Source of the DNA: an uncultured Collinsella sp.
GTDB taxonomy: Bacteria; Actinomycetota; Coriobacteriia; Coriobacteriales; Coriobacteriaceae
Assembly (NCBI GenBank): GCA_902482615.1
Contig: CABTAA010000007.1
Location: 1 to 22,120, forward strand
DNA length: 22,120 nt
Reading direction: 5' to 3'
The notes below the pieces were generated by a model. That model made no database searches. It was not told the DNA's origin and was given only the letters and a program-made list of their open reading frames with translations. Numbering within the stretch: the stretch's first letter is position 1; each line of letters opens with the position of its first letter. This document shows, one piece after another, positions 14,830-21,590 of this stretch. The position numbers and the translations under genes are program-made.

Positions 14830-15711
14830 TTACAGAATCTCAATCGTGAACGAGCGCACGACGGTCTCCTTGGGCTTGGCGACAAGGCAGCCGCGCTTAT
14901 GCTCAAGCACGTCGTCCTCATCGGAGCAGGTCGAAAGGCCGCCCCAGGGCTCAACCGCCACAAAATCGCCCTCGGGCTTGCTCCACACAATGAGATATGG
15001 GAAGCCCTCAAAGCTCAGACGGACGCCCTTGTCCTCGCCCTTTTTGGAAAGCGTGACCTGACGGCTCTCGAGCACGTCAAAGATGGTCTCCGCAAAATCG
15101 AAGAGCTCGTGCGACAGGGGCAGCGTCTTTCCCACCATGGGGTTCTTGGAGCGGTTTGCCACGTCAATCAAGCCAGTCGAGGGGACGGCAGTGCAAAGCT
15201 CAGCAGCCTCGTCCTTCTCAAAGCGCAGCTCGTAGTCCGTATAGGCCTCGCCCTCATCGAGCGGACACCTAAAGCCGGGATGACCGCCGATAAAGAACGG
15301 CATGTCCTCGGTGCCCTCGTTGGTGACCTCGTAGGAAACGTGCACGGCAGCGTCCTCGAGCGTATAGCGGGCGACAAGCTTAAACGGGTACGGATAATCG
15401 CTCAGCAGCGCGGCGTTATCCTCCGAAGCCAGGCACATCGCCAGCTCGTTCTCGCTCTGGCTCAGCAGCTTCCACTCCTGTTTGCGCGCAAACCCGTGGC
15501 GAGCGAGCTTTACATGATGCCCGGCAAACGTCATGGCGCTGTTATCGCGCAGGCCTCCGCAAATCGGAAAGCAGACCGGCGCCTGGCCGGACCACACCGC
15601 GGGATCACCCTGCCACAAATACTCGCGTCCGTCAGCCTCAATCGAGGTAAACGAACCACCAGCCGTGGAAACCTTAATAGAAATCGAATCGTTGGAAAGA
15701 GCGTATTCCAT
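14830..15711 (-). CDS. lacX: LacX-like aldose 1-epimerase family protein
   Basis: 293 residues from ATG 15711. AAAGGATGG lies just upstream and the protein then begins MEYALSNDSISIKVS, the normal LacX/YeaD-like N-terminus; the 26 upstream in-frame codons look non-coding. The galactose-mutarotase-like fold is recognised by FPICGGLRD (near residue 55), ARHGFARKQEW, FIGGHPGFRCPL and the EPWGG near the C-terminus. Proteins of this group epimerise hexoses or hexose-6-phosphates at C1. LacX is encoded with lactose genes in lactococci, though its exact substrate is uncertain. It is the first gene of the lacX-lacC run. It is distinct from the GalM at 10100-11152. Confidence 0.83.
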   Translation of the reverse strand: MEYALSNDSISIKVSTAGGSFTSIEADGREYLWQGDPAVWSGQAPVCFPICGGLRDNSAMTFAGHHVKLARHGFARKQEWKLLSQSENELAMCLASEDNAALLSDYPYPFKLVARYTLEDAAVHVSYEVTNEGTEDMPFFIGGHPGFRCPLDEGEAYTDYELRFEKDEAAELCTAVPSTGLIDVANRSKNPMVGKTLPLSHELFDFAETIFDVLESRQVTLSKKGEDKGVRLSFEGFPYLIVWSKPEGDFVAVEPWGGLSTCSDEDDVLEHKRGCLVAKPKETVVRSFTIEIL

Positions 15712-15869
15712 TACCCATCCTTTCGAACAACTGCTTTTTTTGCTCGCAAGTACCCGTCTCGGCCCTGACCAAAGGACAAACCCGCACACTCATCGATGTG
15801 TCTGGTATCCCAGCCATGCAACGGGGCACCATACAGACATTGATGCAATTACAGCTGAAAGGCCTTCTT

Positions 15870-16454
15870 ATGCGAACCATCATCCTCTACGCCTCGCGCC
15901 ATCACGGCAATACGAAAAAGCTCGTGGACGCCATCGTCGAGGCGCACCCCGAAATCGATACCCTCGACGTCAAGACGCTCGGCAAAAACGAGTACCCCGA
16001 CCTGCACGAATATCATCTGATCGGCGTCGCTACGGGCATTTATTACTCAGAGATCGACAAAGATATGGCACGCGTGCTCACGAACGTGCTGCAGCCGCAG
16101 GACAAGGTGTTTGGCCTTATGACCTACGGTGGCAAAAACAAGTGGTACGGCAAGGATATCGATGGTATCTGCCGCATGAGGCAGGCCATCTTTATGGGTG
16201 TCTACGGCTGCCCCGGCTTTGATACGTGGGGACCGTTCAAACTCATCGGCGGTGTCCAAAAGGGGCACCCGGCCGCTGAGGAAATTAGGGGCGCCGTCGA
16301 CTTCTTCGACAAGATCGAAGACGAGTATGGCGACATCATCGTCGAAGAGTACGCCAAGCGCGAGAAGCGTCTAGCCTACGAAAAGGGGCATCCTGCGGGA
16401 GGTCTTGTGGCCGGCGTCAAGCGCACGGCAAAGAAGATCGCTAACAAGCTGTAA
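15870..16454 (+). CDS. Flavodoxin-family protein
   Basis: 194 residues. The N-terminus MRTIILYASRHHGNTKKLVDAI gives the first beta strand and the FMN phosphate-binding loop (SRHHGNT). GVATGIYYSEIDKDM and a LMTYGGKNKWYG stretch follow at the places of the other flavin loops. The C-terminus is basic (KRTAKKIANKL). It is probably a one- or two-electron carrier in the cytoplasm. ATG 15870 is supported by GAAAGG 7 bases upstream; 24 further in-frame codons upstream look non-coding. It is monocistronic, divergent from lacX and closed by a terminator. Its redox partner is unknown. Confidence 0.85.
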   Translation: MRTIILYASRHHGNTKKLVDAIVEAHPEIDTLDVKTLGKNEYPDLHEYHLIGVATGIYYSEIDKDMARVLTNVLQPQDKVFGLMTYGGKNKWYGKDIDGICRMRQAIFMGVYGCPGFDTWGPFKLIGGVQKGHPAAEEIRGAVDFFDKIEDEYGDIIVEEYAKREKRLAYEKGHPAGGLVAGVKRTAKKIANKL

Positions 16455-16485
16455 CTGTTAAGGTGCTTTTGAGCGTTTAACCCAT

Positions 16486-16522
16486 ACGGCGGGTCCGAGC
16501 AGATTCGGGCCCGCCGTTTTTT
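16486..16522 (+). terminator. Terminator after the flavodoxin gene
   Basis: ACGGCGGGTCCGA (16486-16498) pairs with TCGGGCCCGCCGT (16505-16517) with one G-T pair, and six T's follow on the plus strand. It sits 6 bases from the end of the convergent nagA. Confidence 0.9.
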
Positions 16523-16528
16523 CTATCG

Positions 16529-17698
16529 TTACTCGGTAAAGGCGTTGCCGACGCTCTGACCGCCAACATACGTCTCGACGAGGGCGAGCTCATGGTCGAA
16601 CACGACAAAGTCGGCGTCGCGACCCGGCATGATGCTGCCGCACTTATCCTCGATGTGCGCAGAGCGAGCCGGCACCTCGGTTGCCATGCGAATGGCGATA
16701 TCGGCGCTGGCGATACCCCAATCGACAATGTTCTTGACGCCTTGGGCAAGCGTAAGCACCGAGCCGGCAATGCTCTTGCCATCGGCAAGCCAGCACAGGT
16801 TGTCCTTCATGATGACGTCCATGCCGCCGCTGGTGTAGCTGCCCTCGGGCATGCCGCCGCAGCCAAGGCAGTCGGTGATGAGCACCGTGTGCTGCCAGCC
16901 CTTTGCCTGCAGCAGCGCCTTGATGGCAGCAGGGTTTACGTGTTTGCCGTCACAGATGATCTCGGCGTAGGTCTCGGGCGTGGACATGGCAGCGCCCACG
17001 ACGCCGGGCTCACGGTGATGCAGCCCGCGCTGGCCGTTATAGGTGTGCGTAAAGCAGCTGGCACCGGCGTTGATGGCGGCGATGCAATCATCGTAGGTGG
17101 CGTCGGAGTGACCGATGCTGGTCACCACACCCTTAGCGTTCAGAGCAGCCGCATAAGCAGCGGCACCATCGCGCTCGGCCGCCATGGCGCTCTTGACGAT
17201 GCGGCCGCCGGCAGCCTCCTGCCACTGATCGAAGACCTCCTCGGAGGGATCGATAAGATAAGCGGGGTTCTGCGCACCCACGTGCTTCATGGTAAAGAAG
17301 GGGCCCTCCAGGTAGATGCCTTGGATACGAGCACCACAGAAGTCGGGGCCGCGGCCCTCGTCCGCCTGGGCGATGGCGGCGCAGGCGTCCTTGATCTGCT
17401 CGACGCCATCGGTGAACGTCGTGGGCAGCCAGCTGGTGGTACCGCGACGGGCGAGCTCGGTCGAGCTGATATCGATGCCCTCGGGATCGTTATCGGTAGT
17501 TGAGTGGTTGTAGAAACCATGGATGTGAGTATCGACCATGCCCGGTGCGATCCACGATCCCGTGTAGTCCCTGATCTCGCAGGAGGGCTCGTCGGCCTGC
17601 CAGGCGCCAAAGACGCCGTCCTCGACCATGAGATAGCCGCCCAGCTGCGGGCCTGCCGGCAAGAAGAACTTGTCAGCCTTAATTGCGTACGTGCTCAT
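16529..17698 (-). CDS. nagA: N-acetylglucosamine-6-phosphate deacetylase
   Basis: A 389-residue amidohydrolase that removes acetate from GlcNAc-6-phosphate to give glucosamine-6-phosphate. Landmarks in order are PGMVDTHIHG (H58, H60), YLEGPF with metal-ligand E131, GHSDA (H197), FTHTYNG (H218) and ITDCLG with the catalytic Asp (D276). The C-terminus KCGSIMPGRDADFVV is typical. Length is normal for the family. GGGAGC lies just before the ATG. It is downstream of the GntR-type regulator gene with a 143-base gap holding a hairpin (17785-17823), so the two may be co-transcribed. A 3' fragment of a second copy lies at 13663-13797. No nagB is visible. Confidence 0.94.
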   Translation of the reverse strand: MSTYAIKADKFFLPAGPQLGGYLMVEDGVFGAWQADEPSCEIRDYTGSWIAPGMVDTHIHGFYNHSTTDNDPEGIDISSTELARRGTTSWLPTTFTDGVEQIKDACAAIAQADEGRGPDFCGARIQGIYLEGPFFTMKHVGAQNPAYLIDPSEEVFDQWQEAAGGRIVKSAMAAERDGAAAYAAALNAKGVVTSIGHSDATYDDCIAAINAGASCFTHTYNGQRGLHHREPGVVGAAMSTPETYAEIICDGKHVNPAAIKALLQAKGWQHTVLITDCLGCGGMPEGSYTSGGMDVIMKDNLCWLADGKSIAGSVLTLAQGVKNIVDWGIASADIAIRMATEVPARSAHIEDKCGSIMPGRDADFVVFDHELALVETYVGGQSVGNAFTE

Positions 17699-17784
17699 CT
17701 ATGCTCCCGCACCCGCAGTGTGTTTTAGGGCGAATCAAAAACCACCTCATTGTTAATTCGAGCGATTGTTCGTTGCCTTCTACC

Positions 17785-17823
17785 GCTTGGCTCATTTTGC
17801 ACCCGCCGCAAAACACGCCAAGC
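17785..17823 (-). other. Two-part hairpin between the GntR-type gene and nagA
   Basis: On the minus strand GCTTGGC-gtg-TTTTGC-ggcgggt-GCAAAA-tga-GCCAAGC forms 7-bp and 6-bp perfect stems around a symmetric 3x3 internal loop. It starts 18 bases after the regulator stop and ends 86 bases before nagA. There is no T-run. It could be a processing signal, a partial terminator or a leader element for nagA. Confidence 0.5.
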
Positions 17824-17841
17824 CGTTTATACCCAATACCG

Positions 17842-18573
17842 TTAGACAGCGCGGTTGTGGTAGACCTTGTACTTAAACTGGTCGGCGCGCGCAACCGAAC
17901 GCGTATACTCGATAACCTCGTTGTTCATGTCATATGTGGTACGAATCAAATCCAGGACCGGTGCGCCTTCGGCAATCTCGAGTAGACGAGCGTCGGAATG
18001 GCGTGCGATACTCGCGTAGAATTCTTCCTCGGCCAGGCGAACTTTCTCGTGATAGTCCTGCTCGATCATGTCATATAGAGATTTGTTCTCGATCATGGGG
18101 CGCTTAAGCGCAAAGAATTTGCGGCTCGGCAAATACGTGCACTCAATCATCAGCGGCACACCATCGGCAATACGCAGGCGCTTGATCTTGTACAGACGCT
18201 CGCCCAGACGCGCGTTCATCTCTGCGGCAATATTCTTGTCAGCCTCGACCTCGGTAAACTCAAGAATCGTCGTCTTGGGCACACGGCCGATCGCCTTCAT
18301 CTGCTCGGTAAAGCTATAGGTTTGCGTGAGGTTTGCCGTCTGCAGAGAGCGGTCGCTTATCATGGTTCCACGGCCACGCTGACGAACCACCAAGCCCAGG
18401 CGCTCAAGCTCCTGCAGGGCAAGGCGAACCGTCGTACGCGAGAGCCCGTAGCGCTCCGACAAGTCACGCTCGGACGGCAAATAGTCGCCGGGTCGAAGTT
18501 CGTGATCGATTTTATCGGTCAGCAAATCGACGAGCTGATCGTACAGAGGTTGTTTGCGCGCTCCCATTGCCAT
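17842..18573 (-). CDS. GntR/HutC-family regulator, probably NagR/DasR-like
   Basis: 243 residues from ATG 18573 (MAMGARKQPLY). This start has AGG 7 bases upstream and puts the winged helix at the expected place; the longer open frame upstream is unlikely. The GntR winged helix occupies about residues 10-75 (LPSERDLSERYGLSRTTVRLAL), followed by a UTRA ligand-binding domain (about 95-235). In many Gram-positives this subfamily senses GlcNAc-6-phosphate or glucosamine-6-phosphate and represses nag genes. Here it lies just upstream of nagA and next to a nagE remnant, which supports that role. A matching palindrome, TGGTTGTAACCA, lies 31 bases before its start, suggesting autoregulation. Confidence 0.88.
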   Translation of the reverse strand: MAMGARKQPLYDQLVDLLTDKIDHELRPGDYLPSERDLSERYGLSRTTVRLALQELERLGLVVRQRGRGTMISDRSLQTANLTQTYSFTEQMKAIGRVPKTTILEFTEVEADKNIAAEMNARLGERLYKIKRLRIADGVPLMIECTYLPSRKFFALKRPMIENKSLYDMIEQDYHEKVRLAEEEFYASIARHSDARLLEIAEGAPVLDLIRTTYDMNNEVIEYTRSVARADQFKYKVYHNRAV

Positions 18574-18604
18574 AATGATACCTGCCGGATAAATAACTCG
18601 AAAT

Positions 18605-18632
18605 TGGTTGTAACCAGACACCACGTACTATA
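18605..18632 (-). promoter_or_regulatory. Probable NagR/DasR-type operator and -10 box of the GntR-type gene
   Basis: TGGTTGTAACCA (18605-18616) is a perfect inverted repeat of the TGGT-N4-ACCA type bound by the NagR/DasR group. A -10-like TATAGT (minus strand, 18627-18632) lies 10 bases upstream, so the operator would sit around the transcription start. No good -35 is seen. Confidence 0.6.
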
Positions 18633-18745
18633 TCAGTTTTAATGGAATAACAGCAGGTCAAACCGCACATTTCAATATTGTTTGCCAGTTGATAGCTTGT
18701 GCGCTGTAATACCAATCACACCGCTGCATCAAGTATCGATGTAGC

Positions 18746-18776
18746 AAAAAGGGCCGCCCCCGCGGAGCGGGACGAC
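18746..18776 (-). terminator. Terminator after the nagE-like remnant
   Basis: On the minus strand GTCGTCCCGC pairs with GCGGGGGCGGC (10 bp with G-T pairs and one bulge) around TCC, followed by CCTTTTT. It lies 29 bases beyond the original EIIB stop codon (18806) but inside the shifted reading frame. Confidence 0.75.
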
Positions 18777-18805
18777 ACTTTGCAAGATACATACGTCTTT
18801 AAGTC

Positions 18806-19142
18806 TTAGAGAAGCTTCTTGAGCTCCCCGGCAACAGCTTGGGTCCGCGCCGATGATGACCTGGGTAGCACCCTTGCCAATCTTCATGACATCCAGAGCG
18901 CCAGCCTTCTTGCAGGCAGCCTCGTCGACCAGAGCGGAATCGCCGAGCTCGAAGCGCAGGCGAGTAGCGCAGCAGTCAACGGTCTTGCCCTTCTCCTTGC
19001 CACCGACGGCAGCGAGAACGGCAGCGGCCACAGCGGCGAACTTGTCGTCGCCAGCAGCGGAGAGGGCGGAGGTCTCCTCGACATCCATATCCTCGCGACC
19101 AGGGGTCATGAGGTTGAATTTGGTGATGGCGAAGCGGAACAT
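18806..19142 (-). pseudogene. nagE: Decayed glucose/GlcNAc-family PTS permease (EIIC end plus frameshifted EIIB)
   Basis: The remnant begins with MFRFAITKFNLMTPGRED, the usual last residues of a glucose/GlcNAc-family EIIC domain. A linker follows, then an EIIB domain with the phosphocysteine in CATRLRFEL (C58) and the KIGKGATQVIIGAD block. The main EIIC domain is missing. A stop lies 15 codons upstream and no ribosome site precedes the ATG. After VIIGAD the frame goes wrong (PSCCRGAQEA...) and runs through the terminator to 18729. Removing one C from the CCC at that point gives DQAVAGELKKLL and a stop at 18806, a normal EIIB ending. So the gene lost its 5' part and also carries one extra or two missing bases. 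Whether the substrate was GlcNAc is inferred from the nagA and GntR-type neighbours. Confidence 0.85.
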
Positions 19143-19206
19143 ATGAATAAAACGTCCGAAAAGCTGAATATAATCCCTCTTTTTTCACCAATCTCTTCTT
19201 CAACGC

Positions 19207-19242
19207 AAAAAGCCCGCTAAAACGGTATCCGTTCTAGCGGGC
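19207..19242 (-). terminator. Terminator after the SurA-like gene
   Basis: On the minus strand GCCCGCTA-GAACGGATACCGTTTT-AGCGGGC forms a long hairpin followed by TTTTT (plus-strand A's at 19207-19211). It begins 17 bases after the stop at 19260. Confidence 0.92.
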
Positions 19243-19259
19243 GTATTCAGATATTTCGG

Positions 19260-20372
19260 CTACGCACTCGGAAGCTCAGGCGAACCTTGCGCAAACAGGC
19301 CGTAGATGCTGATGTTGGCCTTGGCGTAGAGGCCGTTAGCATACTCGGTCCACTTGGAGCTGGCACCCGAAGCCTGCGAGGAATACTGCTGATAAGCAGT
19401 GTAGTAGGCGGTCATGGCCTGCTTGTAGGTGGCGCTATCGGCCGTAAAGGCATCATCGGCAAAGGCCTTGGCATAGGTGCTGTCAGCATCCTTCCAAGTA
19501 CCCTTTGAGCTATCCCACTCATCGCCGGCAAGGTTGATGATGTAGTCGGCGTAGTCCTTGCTCGCGGTCTCCTCGTTGCCGTCAGCAGGCTCGGTCGGGG
19601 CGGCCGGCATGCTTGCGGAGCTGTCGCCGACCTTCTTCTTGTAGAGCTTCTGCAGCGTCGCGGACTGACGGACGATCTTCTTAGCCTGGTCCTTGGACAC
19701 GCCGTACTGCTTGGCCATAGTCTTGTAGTCGGAGGTGCCGATGGACTCCTCGGCGTACTGCTTCATTTCCTTGGAAGAGACGGTAATGCCCTCGTCCTCG
19801 GCAGCGTCCAGCAGAATCTGGTTGCGCACGTAGGACAGGATAACGTCGACAGAAGGAGCGGTGTAGTTGCCGTCGTCGTCCTTGACGGTATCAAGGCTGT
19901 ACTGGCTCTCGATGGCCTCGCGCGCGGTGATGTCGCTCTTCTTGCCGTTGTAGCTATAGCTTGCCACGGTCGAATCGAGCTGGTCCTCGGTGAGGGTCGC
20001 CGAGCCGGCACCCTTGCCGCCAAAACCACCGTTGCCGATAAAGAAGCCGACCACGGCAGCGATCACGACGGCGACCACAAAGGCGGCAATCATCGTCTTC
20101 TTGTGCTTGCAAGCGTGGTCGTCCACGTCCGAGTCGTCGTCCTCGTCCTGCTCCTCGGGCATGAGGTTCTCATCGGCGGCGTCCGCGGCGATCTTTGCCT
20201 CCAGGCGAGCGTCCTCCTCCTCAGCGGTCGTGCCGGCGGCAATATGTTCGGCAGACGTGCCGGCGACCAGGTCGATCTTCTCATCCTCGTCACCGTCGGG
20301 GCCTTCGCCGCGCTCGATAATCTGGATGCCGTCGATCTCGTCCTTCTCGTCTTTCTTTTGAATCAGACCCAT
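19260..20372 (-). CDS. Membrane-anchored SurA-like chaperone/foldase homologue with acidic cytoplasmic region
   Basis: 370 residues. Residues 1-90 are strongly acidic (EEQDEDDDSDVDD near 73-85) and end in basic HKK. One transmembrane helix follows at about 94-113 (IAAFVVAVVIAAVVGFFIG), then an outside domain. Residues about 145-245 resemble a SurA N-terminal chaperone domain (ITAREAIESQ, VILSYVRNQILLDAAEDEGITVS, YKTMAKQYGVSKDQA). The C-terminal ~100 residues are Ala/Tyr/Ser-rich with no visible parvulin domain. It may help fold exported proteins. AAGGAG lies 9 bases before the ATG. It is downstream of the isocitrate dehydrogenase gene but separated by a hairpin and 126 bases, so it is probably its own unit. 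The family assignment is moderate. Confidence 0.75.
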   Translation of the reverse strand: MGLIQKKDEKDEIDGIQIIERGEGPDGDEDEKIDLVAGTSAEHIAAGTTAEEEDARLEAKIAADAADENLMPEEQDEDDDSDVDDHACKHKKTMIAAFVVAVVIAAVVGFFIGNGGFGGKGAGSATLTEDQLDSTVASYSYNGKKSDITAREAIESQYSLDTVKDDDGNYTAPSVDVILSYVRNQILLDAAEDEGITVSSKEMKQYAEESIGTSDYKTMAKQYGVSKDQAKKIVRQSATLQKLYKKKVGDSSASMPAAPTEPADGNEETASKDYADYIINLAGDEWDSSKGTWKDADSTYAKAFADDAFTADSATYKQAMTAYYTAYQQYSSQASGASSKWTEYANGLYAKANISIYGLFAQGSPELPSA

Positions 20373-20410
20373 AGTCAGCTACTCCTTATTGGAAACACAA
20401 TCCCTCATAG

Positions 20411-20439
20411 AATACGCCCGACGAGGCGCCGGGCGTATT
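20411..20439 (-). terminator. Hairpin after the isocitrate dehydrogenase gene, possible terminator
   Basis: AATACGCCCG (20411-20420) pairs perfectly with CGGGCGTATT (20430-20439) around a 9-base loop. There is no T-run on the minus strand, so it may be a weak terminator or an mRNA end-stabilising structure. Confidence 0.45.
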
Positions 20440-20498
20440 GATTCTTAGGTTATACGCAAACACTTAAGTACTATTTAGGCATTTGCAGCGTGCATACC

Positions 20499-21584
20499 TT
20501 AGGCCAGGTGCGCAATAACGGCATCGGCAAAGGCCTGCGTTCCGACAGCGCCCTCAACGGAGCCGGTCTGGGCACGACGCACGTCACCGGTAACCTGCTC
20601 GCCCTCGTCGAGCGTGGCAGATACGGCGGCACGAATGCGATTGGCAGCATCGTTCTCGCCCAGATGATCGAGCATCATAGCCGCAGACAGAATCTCGGCC
20701 GTGGGGTTGGCGATATCCTTGCCCGCGATATCGGGCGCGGAGCCGTGCGTTGCCTCGAAGATGGCGCAGTCGGCACCGATGTTGGAGCCGGGGGCCATAC
20801 CTAAGCCGCCCACCAGGCCAGCGCACAGGTCACTCACGATGTCGCCGTACAGGTTGGGCAGCACCAGGACATCGAAGTCATTGGGATTCTGGACCAGGCC
20901 CATGCAGGTGGCGTCGACAATCTTGTCGTTGAACTCGATATCGGGATAGTTGGCGGCCACCTCGCGCGCCACGCGCAGGAACAGGCCGTCGGTCGCCTTC
21001 ATGATGTTGGCCTTGTGCACGGCCGTCACCTTTTTGCGACCGCAGCGGCGGGCGTACTCAAAGGCATACTCCACAATGCGGCGGCTCTTGGCGACAGAAA
21101 TCGGCTTGATTGAGATGGCGGAATCGGCGGCGAAGGTCTTCTGACCCGAGCGCTCGACAAGCTGAGAAAGCTCCTCGACCTCGGCAGCGCCCTCATCGAA
21201 CTCGATGCCGGCGTAGAGGTCCTCGGTATTCTCGCGCACGATAACCAAGTCGACGTCGCGGAAGCGCGAGCCGTCGCCCGGCTGCGACAGGCAGGGACGC
21301 ACGCAGGCGTACAGGTCGAAATGCTTGCGCAGGGCCACGTTGACGCTGCGGAAGCCCGTGCCGACCGGCGTGGTGATGGGGCCTTTGATAGCAACCTTGG
21401 TCTCGGCGACCGCGTCGAGCACGTGCTGGGGCAGCGGAGTGCCAAACTCGTTCATGACGCCGGCGCCGGCCTCCTGGACGTTCCAGTTGATCTGGACACC
21501 GGTGGCCTCGACCACGCGGCGCATGGCCTGCGTAATCTCGGGACCGATACCGTCACCGGGAATCAGGACTACATCGTGCGCCAT
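20499..21584 (-). CDS. icd: Isocitrate dehydrogenase, NAD-type (isocitrate/isopropylmalate dehydrogenase family)
   Basis: A 361-residue cytoplasmic beta-decarboxylating dehydrogenase that would convert isocitrate to 2-oxoglutarate. Seen are IPGDGIGPE at the start, the substrate loop GFRSVNVALRK (S80, N82, R86), RENTEDLYAG (Y124), HKANIMK (K191) and metal ligands D224, D248 and D252 around NLYGDIVSD. HGSAPDIAGKD has Asp (D285) where NADP enzymes of the E. coli type have Lys, which favours NAD. The substrate loop fits isocitrate better than isopropylmalate; homoisocitrate dehydrogenase is a remote alternative. The ribosome site GAGGAG lies inside the end of the upstream gene, and the start is 6 bases after that gene's stop, so the two are co-transcribed and probably coupled. 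It likely serves glutamate synthesis in a fermenting organism. Confidence 0.9.
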   Translation of the reverse strand: MAHDVVLIPGDGIGPEITQAMRRVVEATGVQINWNVQEAGAGVMNEFGTPLPQHVLDAVAETKVAIKGPITTPVGTGFRSVNVALRKHFDLYACVRPCLSQPGDGSRFRDVDLVIVRENTEDLYAGIEFDEGAAEVEELSQLVERSGQKTFAADSAISIKPISVAKSRRIVEYAFEYARRCGRKKVTAVHKANIMKATDGLFLRVAREVAANYPDIEFNDKIVDATCMGLVQNPNDFDVLVLPNLYGDIVSDLCAGLVGGLGMAPGSNIGADCAIFEATHGSAPDIAGKDIANPTAEILSAAMMLDHLGENDAANRIRAAVSATLDEGEQVTGDVRRAQTGSVEGAVGTQAFADAVIAHLA

Positions 21585-21590
21585 AATCTG

